Origin: an uncultured Lachnospiraceae bacterium
GTDB lineage: Bacteria; Bacillota; Clostridia; Lachnospirales; Lachnospiraceae
Length of the DNA: 64,000 nt
Assembly: GCA_946554445.1 (NCBI GenBank)
Contig: CAMNSD010000016.1
Coordinates: 24,536 to 88,535, forward strand
Reading direction: 5' to 3'
The notes below the pieces were generated by a model. The model was not told the origin of the DNA and ran no database searches. It saw only the letters and a program-made list of their open reading frames with translations. Below are positions 56,115-64,000 of the stretch, piece after piece. The position numbers and the translations under genes were made by a program. Each line of letters begins with the position of its first letter. The stretch's first letter is position 1.

Positions 56115-57002
56115 TTATTCAACTATACCCCCATCAAATGCACCGAACAGATACATAAATCCATAGAAATCAGCCTGTTCCAGGTTCGTGTAATCACTCC
56201 CAGAAGGAATGATAAAGCTGTAATTATTCCCTTCATATATAAAATCTGTTTTTAAGGATATATTGCCTTTTTCTTTTAAAGCATCAAGCACATACTGTGG
56301 ATAGCAACTCCATGCTTTATTGTCGAAGGTCACAGTGGTTCCTGCTTCCGCGTTCTTAATAGACTCTAAAAGGTCCTTACGGATAGCAACATTTGCGCTG
56401 ATCGGCTGACTTTCTTTGATATCTCCACAGGATATGCATATATAGGAAGTTACACCGTCTGTTATTTCTGTAGGCTCCGTTGTCGTCCTCCACTCATAAT
56501 AATGTTCACACTTACTGACCGGACTAACAGAGTCCTTTCCAGAGCCCTTTCTGCCCGAACCATTGGAACCTGTATCCGCTTTTTCGGCCCTGGTTATGAT
56601 AACCGGATCATAAGCCTTCCATACCCTCTCATTTGCCCCTTTTACCACGTTCCAGGCTTTCATTCTTCCAGGGGAGATTATCTTGTATATCACTGCATCT
56701 GCTGCGTTGGCGTCAGGAACATTTTCTATCTGATATCCTCTCCACAGATCATAATCCACTGTCTCTGTAGCATTTGTACTATAATATGTTACTTCAAGGG
56801 AACCCGATTGCATCCTATGGGGTTTTGTATTCCATTGATCTTTTGCATCCCCATTTTCATAGAAGCTAACAGACAAACTGCCGCCAGTCCAGTCTCCCAA
56901 TACATCTTGCTTGTCAGCCGCACTTGCTGTTACTGGCGTAATGATAAATGCGCCTACACATAATGCCGCAATAATATTTTTCAACAATCCTTTTCTTCCC
57001 AT
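56115..57002 (-). CDS. Secreted hypothetical protein with two CxxC-like pairs
   Basis: Signal peptide MGRKGLLKNIIAALCVGAFIITPVTASAADK; CEHYYEWRTT...YICISCGDIKE. Confidence 0.75.
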   Translation of the reverse strand: MGRKGLLKNIIAALCVGAFIITPVTASAADKQDVLGDWTGGSLSVSFYENGDAKDQWNTKPHRMQSGSLEVTYYSTNATETVDYDLWRGYQIENVPDANAADAVIYKIISPGRMKAWNVVKGANERVWKAYDPVIITRAEKADTGSNGSGRKGSGKDSVSPVSKCEHYYEWRTTTEPTEITDGVTSYICISCGDIKESQPISANVAIRKDLLESIKNAEAGTTVTFDNKAWSCYPQYVLDALKEKGNISLKTDFIYEGNNYSFIIPSGSDYTNLEQADFYGFMYLFGAFDGGIVE

Positions 57003-57400
57003 GTCTTTCTCCTTTTTTGTAAATTTTTAATATATCAAACAACCATTTGCTGTTGTTTGTTTTGGAATACAGATATTTTATCAGTTGACACTTTTATATA
57101 CGATGCACAAATACAGCCACCGAAATCAATACCACTGACTTAGTCCTACAAGATTTTCCCAAACATCTAGTTTATGTCCGCATGCAGGTAATGTCTCCGC
57201 CAAATATTGTTACAACGATAATTTAAAGACCATGCTATTGCTGACGCAGTCATTGTCCCTATAAAAATCAAACAAGTTCGATTGCGAGATCCGCTTCGCG
57301 GCCTCGGATTCCATGAAGGAATTTCCTGTCTAAATCCTTTATCCCTGTTCGCAAATCACAATACAGTACCTATAATAATGTATCGTGATAAAATAACAGC

Positions 57401-58519
57401 CTAATCCTCTCCTCGAAAAATTTGTCCTGCCTTCCCGATAATCAGACTGATGATAAGAGCAATAAGATAAACGATCATGCCGCCTAAAAGTCTACTTAAC
57501 CCTGAAAAACAGGATGCAATTGGTAATAATAAAGGATGCATCAGATAAATGCCGATACCACAGCTTTCCAACAGGAATATCCATCTGTTTCCTTTATCAG
57601 ATACTATCAATATTTGAAAGAGCATCAGAAATGAGACATTGATGATAAGCCCTAGTGGCGCAAATTCCCCGTAGACAGTCTGAGTGGCCTCACCGTTTCT
57701 GATAGAGGACATACTGCTGATGATAAAGGCAGTCAAAACACCGACAACAAATAAAATGGCTGTGACCAAGAAAGCCTTTTTACGGCTTGTAATGCAAGCC
57801 GAAAAAAAGGAACGGCCTTTCTGAGAATCGGCATACGCACGCTGTTCTGTCCATGTAATTCGAGAAATATAATATCCCAGGACATAATACATTACATATC
57901 CAACAACAAATCTCATATTGATCGTCTCAAATGTAGTATTCAACCGGCCAGAACCATCCAGCTTACCGACAAACGGGATGATCACAGTAAAAAGAATGGA
58001 CAGTATCAGAAAATATTTCATCAGCTTTTCTCTTTTAACAATTTCATAGAGAAGAGGCGTGATAAGATACAGGCCAATCAGTGTCATGATAAACCATGTG
58101 TGATACTGGCCAAAAACGATATCTTTTATAAATGCGTTTAGGATGATTCGGATTCCATATCCTTCCTGGATGAGAAAAATTCCGTCCCGTACTCCGAAAA
58201 CCAGCATCCACGCAATATAGACTTTTAAAAGGCCAAGTATATTTTTCTTAAAAATGCTTTCTATGGATCGTTTCTTTGCAAGCATACCTATTCCACTGCA
58301 CATAAAAAAGACCGGTACTGCGCATCGGGAAATGAGAAACACAAAATTTATAATTTTCCATTCCAATAATTCGGGAGGCAAGGTTGTCCACACGCCGGAA
58401 ATGCTGTGCTGCATTACGACTAAAAAAGCTGAAAAAACTCGGATACATTCTATCCAATATATCCTGTCGTCAAAATTTTTAGTGAGATTATCATTTCCCA
58501 TGTGATGATTCTCCAGCAA
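57401..58519 (-). CDS. Acyltransferase 3 family membrane protein (mobile-element cargo)
   Basis: RIYWIECIRVFSAFLVVMQHSISGVW...FFMCSGIGMLAKKRS; GIGIYLMHPLLLP. Confidence 0.85.
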   Translation of the reverse strand: MLENHHMGNDNLTKNFDDRIYWIECIRVFSAFLVVMQHSISGVWTTLPPELLEWKIINFVFLISRCAVPVFFMCSGIGMLAKKRSIESIFKKNILGLLKVYIAWMLVFGVRDGIFLIQEGYGIRIILNAFIKDIVFGQYHTWFIMTLIGLYLITPLLYEIVKREKLMKYFLILSILFTVIIPFVGKLDGSGRLNTTFETINMRFVVGYVMYYVLGYYISRITWTEQRAYADSQKGRSFFSACITSRKKAFLVTAILFVVGVLTAFIISSMSSIRNGEATQTVYGEFAPLGLIINVSFLMLFQILIVSDKGNRWIFLLESCGIGIYLMHPLLLPIASCFSGLSRLLGGMIVYLIALIISLIIGKAGQIFRGED

Positions 58520-58849
58520 GGTAAGTTTTTCAGCACCAAATCAATGCCGCCTTCAACAATGGCCTCATCTGTCAAAGAATGTTCGTCGGACGGCATGAAA
58601 GTTGATGACTGGTGAAAAGCGAATGGTGTTCCGTAAAATCAGGAAAATGACCTGCGCTTACTTCTAAATGAACAGTCATCCGCTTCCCTCAAAGAACCAG
58701 GAACGCAGACATCCTTCCTTTAAAATAATCCATTCAAAGTCTTACTTCCTAAATTCGCCTATAATAGCTCATTCGCCTATACAGTCCATTTTAGCATAAC
58801 TCATTCGCTTATACAATAATAATATTAAATTTTGAATGAGGTGATCAGA

Positions 58850-59197
58850 ATGGATTATGTATTATTAGGACAGAAGATTCGTGCGGCCCGCATAGCAGCC
58901 GGATTATCACAGGAACAATTAGCTGAAATGGTAGGACTCACCAGCCAGCATATCTCCCATACGGAAGTTGCTTCTACCAAGATCAGCCTCCCTTCCCTTA
59001 TAAAAATCGCTAATGCACTGCATACCAGTGTTGACAGGCTGCTCTCCGACAGTATCCATGATTCCAAATCCTATCTGATGGATGATGTGCAGGCGATCTT
59101 TTCTGACTGCGATCCTGATGAGATGTATGTTATGCTGGAGGCTGCAAATGCTGTCAAAAAGTCTATCCGGGTGCGAAAACTAAAACGCGCCGACTGA
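58850..59197 (+). CDS. XRE-family helix-turn-helix regulator
   Basis: LGQKIRAARIAAGLSQEQLAEMVGLTSQHISHTEVASTKISLPSLIKIANALHTSVDRLLSD. Confidence 0.93.
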   Translation: MDYVLLGQKIRAARIAAGLSQEQLAEMVGLTSQHISHTEVASTKISLPSLIKIANALHTSVDRLLSDSIHDSKSYLMDDVQAIFSDCDPDEMYVMLEAANAVKKSIRVRKLKRAD

Positions 59198-59201
59198 GCG
59201 G

Positions 59202-59480
59202 CTACCACAGCCATTCAAAATCTCCATCCCGCAGCCATAATACATTATCATCCACAAGAGGAAGCGGTACATCACTGATCAGTGTCCCGAAGAAATTCAC
59301 CATGATACCACGCCTTACTCTCGATGGATTTCCCTGACTCTCATCATCATCGGCAACCTCATACTGATATCGCCCTTTTGGTACGGTACTCCTGTCTATA
59401 CGCATATCACTGAAATCACATGGGATACCACATACACTGACTTTCTGAAACTTCTCTGTCCTGTAATCAAGCTTCATCAT
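59202..59480 (-). CDS. LPD28-like small protein
   Basis: FQKVSVCGIPCDFSDMRIDRSTVPKGRYQYEVADDDESQGNPSRVRRGIMVNFFGTLISDVPL. Confidence 0.6.
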   Translation of the reverse strand: MMKLDYRTEKFQKVSVCGIPCDFSDMRIDRSTVPKGRYQYEVADDDESQGNPSRVRRGIMVNFFGTLISDVPLPLVDDNVLWLRDGDFEWLW

Positions 59481-59495
59481 AAGATACCTCCCTGC

Positions 59496-59735
59496 TCATT
59501 TCTCATATACAGAGCTGTCATCATATACCCTGTAAGTGATTGTATCGCCGCCAACACTTCCAACGATCTTAACAAAATCCGGTGTTGGGATGGTTTCCGG
59601 GATATAGTCCAGATGTTCCAGTGCTTTATCCTGGGCTTTCCTGACTCTTTCCGTTATATCCTTTGCCATATCTTCCTCCAAACTGCCCTCGTAACCTCCG
59701 GGACGGACAGTCAAAAATAATCCCCATGCCATCAT
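59496..59735 (-). CDS. Small hypothetical protein
   Basis: 79-aa ORF in the same-strand cluster; possible start at MAKDITERV. Confidence 0.5.
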   Translation of the reverse strand: MMAWGLFLTVRPGGYEGSLEEDMAKDITERVRKAQDKALEHLDYIPETIPTPDFVKIVGSVGGDTITYRVYDDSSVYEK

Positions 59736-59827
59736 GGCACAGGGATCACTTTTTAATCTGCTGTCTCTATTACAGATATTCTATATGTACTTTTTTTATC
59801 CATATTCAAGCTTTCTCCGATAATACA

Positions 59828-59944
59828 CTACCGTAAATGGAGTTCGTCCGTAAAAATACCTTCATAATCCTGTAGTTCATGGAACATTCCATCAACAACG
59901 ACTGTGTCATCCTGTATCCGATACATTACTGCAAACTTAATACC
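59828..59944 (-). pseudogene. C-terminal remnant of RelE/ParE-type toxin
   Basis: KFAVMYRIQDDTVVVDGMFHELQDYEGIFTDELHLR* directly after the antitoxin stop; no N-terminal half. Confidence 0.7.
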
Positions 59945-60161
59945 TGTCACCGATCTCATCGAGGACTTTGTCAAAATCTTCCCCTTCACCCACCAGATAA
60001 CATGCCCTCGACTCAGCCAGTTCTGCTAATATCTCATCACCGCTCAGCGGTTTATATGGATTATCTGCATAAAAGTTGGTCAGCAGATAACTCTGTATCT
60101 CTTGCTGCCGTTCTTCCGGTATCGTCAATAACAATGCCAGATTAGTTTCCAGTGTACTCAT
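59937..60161 (-). CDS. Type II antitoxin (partner of truncated RelE/ParE-type toxin)
   Basis: MSTLETNLALLLTIPEERQQEIQSYLLTNFYADNPYKPLSGDEILAELAESRACYLVGEGEDFDKVLDEIGDRY. Confidence 0.65.
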   Translation of the reverse strand: MSTLETNLALLLTIPEERQQEIQSYLLTNFYADNPYKPLSGDEILAELAESRACYLVGEGEDFDKVLDEIGDRY

Positions 60162-60446
60162 ATATGAACTTTCTCCATACTATCTATCTGATTTTCTCCT
60201 GATCAACTTTATTATAACAGGAAATCACAAAATTAACACTGATTTTATACAGGCAAAAGCAACACATCCGCCACAGTTGCTAGCGGATATGCTGCTTCTC
60301 CACAGGAAAACACTGAATATGCAACAGATTGCCTGCACATGCAATCATATCTGCAATCATTTTCCATGATTTATAATCCATGATCTATTGAAACTTCTAT
60401 CCATATCCATGTTTTCCTGTCACTGATATCATAACTACTATATATT

Positions 60447-60824
60447 TTAAGCGATAAAGTTAAGAACCCCGTTAAGCTCCTCCGGCAACTCCCCACAGAC
60501 CTCCGGCAGTTCTGTTACGGCTGGTTCCGCTTCATCCTTCTTCACCGGAACACCCACGGTTCCTATTCCCGCCAATAATGCACCCACCAGTTTCATGCCC
60601 TGTGCCTGCATTTCCTCCCGGACTACCGACAGCATCTGCTCATGGAACTTCTGCCTTCCGGTGATCTCCATTTTTATACGGAAATGTTCTTCCAACACCC
60701 TTTTGACATACGCTGTCAATGACGCAGAACTTCCAGCCGCCTCCGCAAGTTTCAGATACAGGTCACAGTCTGCTTCATCCGCCATGTTAAAACGGATGAA
60801 TACCGACCTCTGCTTTCCCGCCAT
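60447..60824 (-). CDS. ParR/StbB-like partition adaptor
   Basis: RSVFIRFNMADEADCDLYLKLAEAAGSSASLTAYVKRVLEEHF (RHH-like N-terminus), abutting the ParM-like gene. Confidence 0.7.
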   Translation of the reverse strand: MAGKQRSVFIRFNMADEADCDLYLKLAEAAGSSASLTAYVKRVLEEHFRIKMEITGRQKFHEQMLSVVREEMQAQGMKLVGALLAGIGTVGVPVKKDEAEPAVTELPEVCGELPEELNGVLNFIA

Positions 60825-61750
60825 CAGCCCACCTTCTTTCCCATCATCTGCCCTGCAAGGAACTCATAACCTTTCGCATTGGCGCAAAGGTCGCAGTCAT
60901 AGGCGGTGTGGCTCCTGTACTTTCCCGCATGGTCGCGCGCCATCAGCGCACCGTCGCCCACATAGATGATGTTGGTATAGTCCATGTCATAACCGCGCTC
61001 TGCAAGCTCCAGTTCCAGTGAGCAAATCTTCTCCCGCATCATCCCGTTTATTAGTTCCGCATATACAATGGGAAGGTGGCTTTCTTCTTTCAGCAGTACC
61101 TTCATTACTTCATGCTCCGATATATCCTTCCCGGTCTGCACCTTCATATCCCGCTGGATCTCTTTCATCCATTTGACCATCGCTTTTTCGATCGTGATGG
61201 ACTTACTCTCCATCGGGAACCCGTTCTGCACATAGACAACATCCGTTGTCTTGCTCCCGATATCCACGATTAAGTAGTCACCTTTCATATTTCCAAGCCG
61301 GGAAGCGATGGCGGAATAACACTGCGGACAGACGATCACCCTTCCGACCGTCACAGAATAGTCCTCTCCCTCATAGGAAAAGTCCAATACGCTCTGCCTG
61401 TTGTAGTAATCGGTCAGTTTCAGCTTGTCCCTGCCATAGTTGGAAAAGGGCAGCCCCACCACAAGCACGATCTCTGCCTTACAAAGTTCTTCCCTGCGCA
61501 GTTCCATAGCGATACCCGCCATTGTGCGGAGCCTTGCCGTATCATCCGACACCTTATCTTCCGTAATCGCCGCCCTGCCTTCCCCGACCTTGAAATATTC
61601 CCCGTCATAGAACAGGGAATTTTCTTTTAGTGTCGGCTCTGTGCTCCCCAGCATATGCACGCCGTTGTCAAAGACAAAGTTTGCCGTCTTGCCGAGCTGG
61701 TAGCCATCATCAAAACCTATGATACATCTCCCATCATCCAGTCTAATCAT
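60824..61750 (-). CDS. ParM/StbA-like plasmid segregation actin
   Basis: IIGFDDGYQLGKTANFVFDNGV; GDYLIVDIGSKTTDVVYVQNG; NIIYVGDGALM. Confidence 0.88.
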   Translation of the reverse strand: MIRLDDGRCIIGFDDGYQLGKTANFVFDNGVHMLGSTEPTLKENSLFYDGEYFKVGEGRAAITEDKVSDDTARLRTMAGIAMELRREELCKAEIVLVVGLPFSNYGRDKLKLTDYYNRQSVLDFSYEGEDYSVTVGRVIVCPQCYSAIASRLGNMKGDYLIVDIGSKTTDVVYVQNGFPMESKSITIEKAMVKWMKEIQRDMKVQTGKDISEHEVMKVLLKEESHLPIVYAELINGMMREKICSLELELAERGYDMDYTNIIYVGDGALMARDHAGKYRSHTAYDCDLCANAKGYEFLAGQMMGKKVG

Positions 61751-61767
61751 CGTTTACACCTCTCCTG

Positions 61768-63801
61768 TCATGCCGGGATCATGTCAAGGAACTGCTGTTC
61801 CGTCAGGACAGGGATGCCAAGCTCCCTTGCCTTTGCCAGTTTGCTGCCCGGCTTTTCCCCGCAGATCAGGTAGTCTGTCTTGCGGGTGACGGAACTTCCC
61901 GCTGTTGCCCCAAGGCTGGTGATCCTGCTGTTGATACCGTCACGGGTAAAATTCTCAAGTTTTCCTGTCGCCACCACTGTGCATCCTGCAAACGGGCTAT
62001 TTTCTGTTATCTTCTTCATAGTCTCTTCCTCTCTTTCCTCAAAATGTAATTCTTTCTGTAACGTTTTCCAAAGCTTCAAATTATCCCAGTCATGGAACCA
62101 CTCCCGGATGCTCCGGCTCATCTTTTCCCCAAACTCCGGCAGGGATGTGAAGTCAAAGCAGTCCACTGCCGCTTTCGCAAACTCCTGCAGGTTTCCCTTG
62201 AAAAAGCTGTCCAAGGCTCTGCCCGCAGTCCTGCCGACCAGAGGGATATCCATTGCCATCACATATCTTACAAAAGTCGTATGGCGGCTCTTTTCAATGG
62301 ATTTCTGCAGTTTCTCATAAGACCTTTCCCCGAAACCTTCCATGCGGATGATCTCATTCCGGTAACGGTCCAGATGGTAAAAGTCCTGACAGGTATGGAG
62401 GAACCCTTTTTCAATGAATCTGTCAATAACTGCCTCTGAAATGCCGGAAATGTCCATTGCCTTTTTCCCCGCGAAATGCGCCAGTTTCCGTAAAAGCTGA
62501 TTCCGGCAGTCTGTATTATCACAATGAAGCGTCTCAATAGTACGTCCGTTACCGCCTTTTCTCGAATAGATCCTTACCGGGTTCCCGCAACAGGGGCATT
62601 TCTCTGGTATCATACTATTTGCATAATGCCCTCTGTCAAGGTTATCCTCGATATGCGGGATAATCATGTTCCGCTTGGACACCAGTATCCGGCACCCCGG
62701 ATGCAGTTCCAGATCCTTTATAAATGAAATGTTATGCAAGCTTGCCCTTGATACACGGCATCCGTCAATCTCCACCGCGTCAAACACAGCCACCGGCGCG
62801 ATTTCCCCGGAACGTCCGGGCGTCCATTCCACAGACCGGAAGACCGTCTCCTGTACCTCGTCCTCAAACTTATAGGCGATACCATCCTTATAATGGTGAC
62901 CTGTCCTCCCGCATCCCTTGGAATAGGAAAGGCTGTCATAGCGCAGAACTATGCCGTCTATCGGCAGTCCTCTGTCATCTGCGGTATTCCTCAGATCCCG
63001 TATTCCCTTTTCCAGTTCTTCCATGGAAACCTTCGTTGTAAGCGACAGGAACGGGCATACTTCAAATCCCAGTGACCGCATGGCTTCCAGTAACTTCCCG
63101 CGGCTGTCCGCGATCTTACCGAATCCCTCCATCCCTTCGATCACGTTGAACGCGTAGAAATGGATATGGCGTTTTCTGCAGGCGGCAGGATATAAAAGCC
63201 TGATGGAGCCAGCGGCAAGGTTCCTCGCATTACATGCCTCTTTCCTGCCATCAGATACTTCCCCTTTTATCTCCTCAAAGTCACCCTGATGGATGATGCC
63301 TTCCCCCGTGACTACCAGCCTGCCTTTATGGGGAATGGAGACAGGCACGTTATAAAACGCGGGGATGTTATGGGTGACCAACTCCCCAGTCTCCCCGTCC
63401 CCTCTAGTGGATGCCTCCACAAGCCGCCCGTTCTCGTAACAGATCTTCACGGTAAGCCCGTCCAGCTTTAACATCAGCAGGTACGCCGACCTTCCTGCCA
63501 TTTCCAGAAGCTCCTCCAACTGCTTCGTTTTGTCAAGACTCAGCAGCGGGATTGGGTGCTTCACCTTTTTCAGCGAGCTGACAGGGGCAGCGCCTACCGT
63601 CTGTGTGGGAGAATTGCTCAGGATGATGCCCGTCTGCTTCTCCAGTTCCTGCAGTTCATCGAAGAGATGGTCATACACCGCGTCCGGTACACTTGGCGCC
63701 GCAAGGTTGTAATATTCATGCCTGTAGCGGTTCAGCTTTGCGACAAGCGCCGTGACCTTTGCGGCATCTCCCGCCTGTGTTCCTTTCTGGATCTTTTTCA
63801 T
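61768..63801 (-). CDS. NAD-dependent DNA ligase (LigA-like, with Zn-finger, HhH and BRCT regions)
   Basis: LNRYRHEYYNLAAPSVPDAVYDHLFDELQELEKQTG; MLKLDGLTVKI (KxDG); CPCCGNPVRIY...CDNTDCRNQL; C-terminal GCTVVATGKLENFTRDGINSRITSLGATAGSSVTRKTDYLICGEKPGSKLAKARELGIPVL. Confidence 0.92.
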   Translation of the reverse strand: MKKIQKGTQAGDAAKVTALVAKLNRYRHEYYNLAAPSVPDAVYDHLFDELQELEKQTGIILSNSPTQTVGAAPVSSLKKVKHPIPLLSLDKTKQLEELLEMAGRSAYLLMLKLDGLTVKICYENGRLVEASTRGDGETGELVTHNIPAFYNVPVSIPHKGRLVVTGEGIIHQGDFEEIKGEVSDGRKEACNARNLAAGSIRLLYPAACRKRHIHFYAFNVIEGMEGFGKIADSRGKLLEAMRSLGFEVCPFLSLTTKVSMEELEKGIRDLRNTADDRGLPIDGIVLRYDSLSYSKGCGRTGHHYKDGIAYKFEDEVQETVFRSVEWTPGRSGEIAPVAVFDAVEIDGCRVSRASLHNISFIKDLELHPGCRILVSKRNMIIPHIEDNLDRGHYANSMIPEKCPCCGNPVRIYSRKGGNGRTIETLHCDNTDCRNQLLRKLAHFAGKKAMDISGISEAVIDRFIEKGFLHTCQDFYHLDRYRNEIIRMEGFGERSYEKLQKSIEKSRHTTFVRYVMAMDIPLVGRTAGRALDSFFKGNLQEFAKAAVDCFDFTSLPEFGEKMSRSIREWFHDWDNLKLWKTLQKELHFEEREEETMKKITENSPFAGCTVVATGKLENFTRDGINSRITSLGATAGSSVTRKTDYLICGEKPGSKLAKARELGIPVLTEQQFLDMIPA

Positions 63802-64000
63802 AAAAACTCACGCTCCTTCCTTTTTCAGATCCTCAAAGAAAGAACCCCATGCCATAAGCGGCACGGGATTCTCTATAGTGTCATGAATAGAATATATAGT
63901 TGCGTGAGCGTCTGATACGCTTTAGAGCCGTAGGGGCATTACTGCTGTTTTTTCAGAATAAACCGCTCTCCTTCATAAGTCCGCACCGGGTTTCCCCTAA

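Larger units (their letters stand above)
44310..64000. mobile_element. Integrated mobilizable/conjugative element inserted next to tRNA-Gly; right end beyond window
   Basis: tRNA 3' end, then tyrosine integrase, MobQ relaxase with oriT, coupling protein, TA module, recombination and partition genes; no second copy of the tRNA 3' end found in the window. Confidence 0.85.

Noticed and set aside
60170-60440. parC centromere iterons downstream of parR
   Set aside because: Only short weak repeats (tgcaatcat, gcaacag) and a CCGC...GCGG hairpin; not convincing as a centromere.
1-64000. CRISPR arrays, rRNA operons, intact prophage structural genes, intact transposases
   Set aside because: Looked for regular spaced repeats, rRNA signatures and capsid/tail/transposase motifs; none seen.

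Overview
The window looks like a chromosomal segment from a Clostridia/Lachnospiraceae-type Firmicute. Most genes are on the minus strand. An integrated mobile element begins at a tRNA-Gly(GCC) at about 44.26 kb and runs off the right edge.

The chromosomal part (1-44.2 kb) carries: a GH2 beta-mannosidase 5' part, pdxT/pdxS, a tandem pair of acyltransferase-3 paralogs, tcdA-like, HAD, LysR, CPBP, purA, rarA, ArsR, bactofilin, M23-like, a P1B ATPase, CDF, purB-purF, a four-gene uncharacterised cluster (19.8-27.0 kb), a SpoIID/PG-binding protein, htpG, a PrsA-like foldase, PHP, ilvE, a hybrid histidine kinase, folA-thyA, an MBL-fold RNA-processing-like protein, ytaF, a Ca-type P-ATPase, greA and an HPr-like protein.

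The mobile element (44.3 kb to >64 kb) carries: a tyrosine integrase, a MobQ-type relaxase with an adjacent RSF1010/pIP501-like oriT, a VirD4/TraG coupling protein, a zeta-type toxin module, a serine-resolvase remnant, a Rad52-like SSAP plus YqaJ exonuclease, DUF932, an acyltransferase, an XRE regulator, an orphan antitoxin with a RelE tail, ParM/ParR and a second NAD-dependent DNA ligase.

Most notable observations: (i) two adjacent structured ncRNAs at 15.32-15.67 kb, each with its own promoter-like sequence; (ii) a G10 tract inside one of the duplicated acyltransferases, a likely phase-variable locus; (iii) a perfect CIRCE element upstream of htpG, whose product carries an acidic repeat insertion; (iv) the four-gene cluster with an actin/Hsp70-like protein and a 1188-aa partner; (v) an overrepresented 10-mer TTATGTAAAC; (vi) the oriT and the anomalous coupling-protein start. 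All family assignments come from reading motifs by eye; no searches were run.
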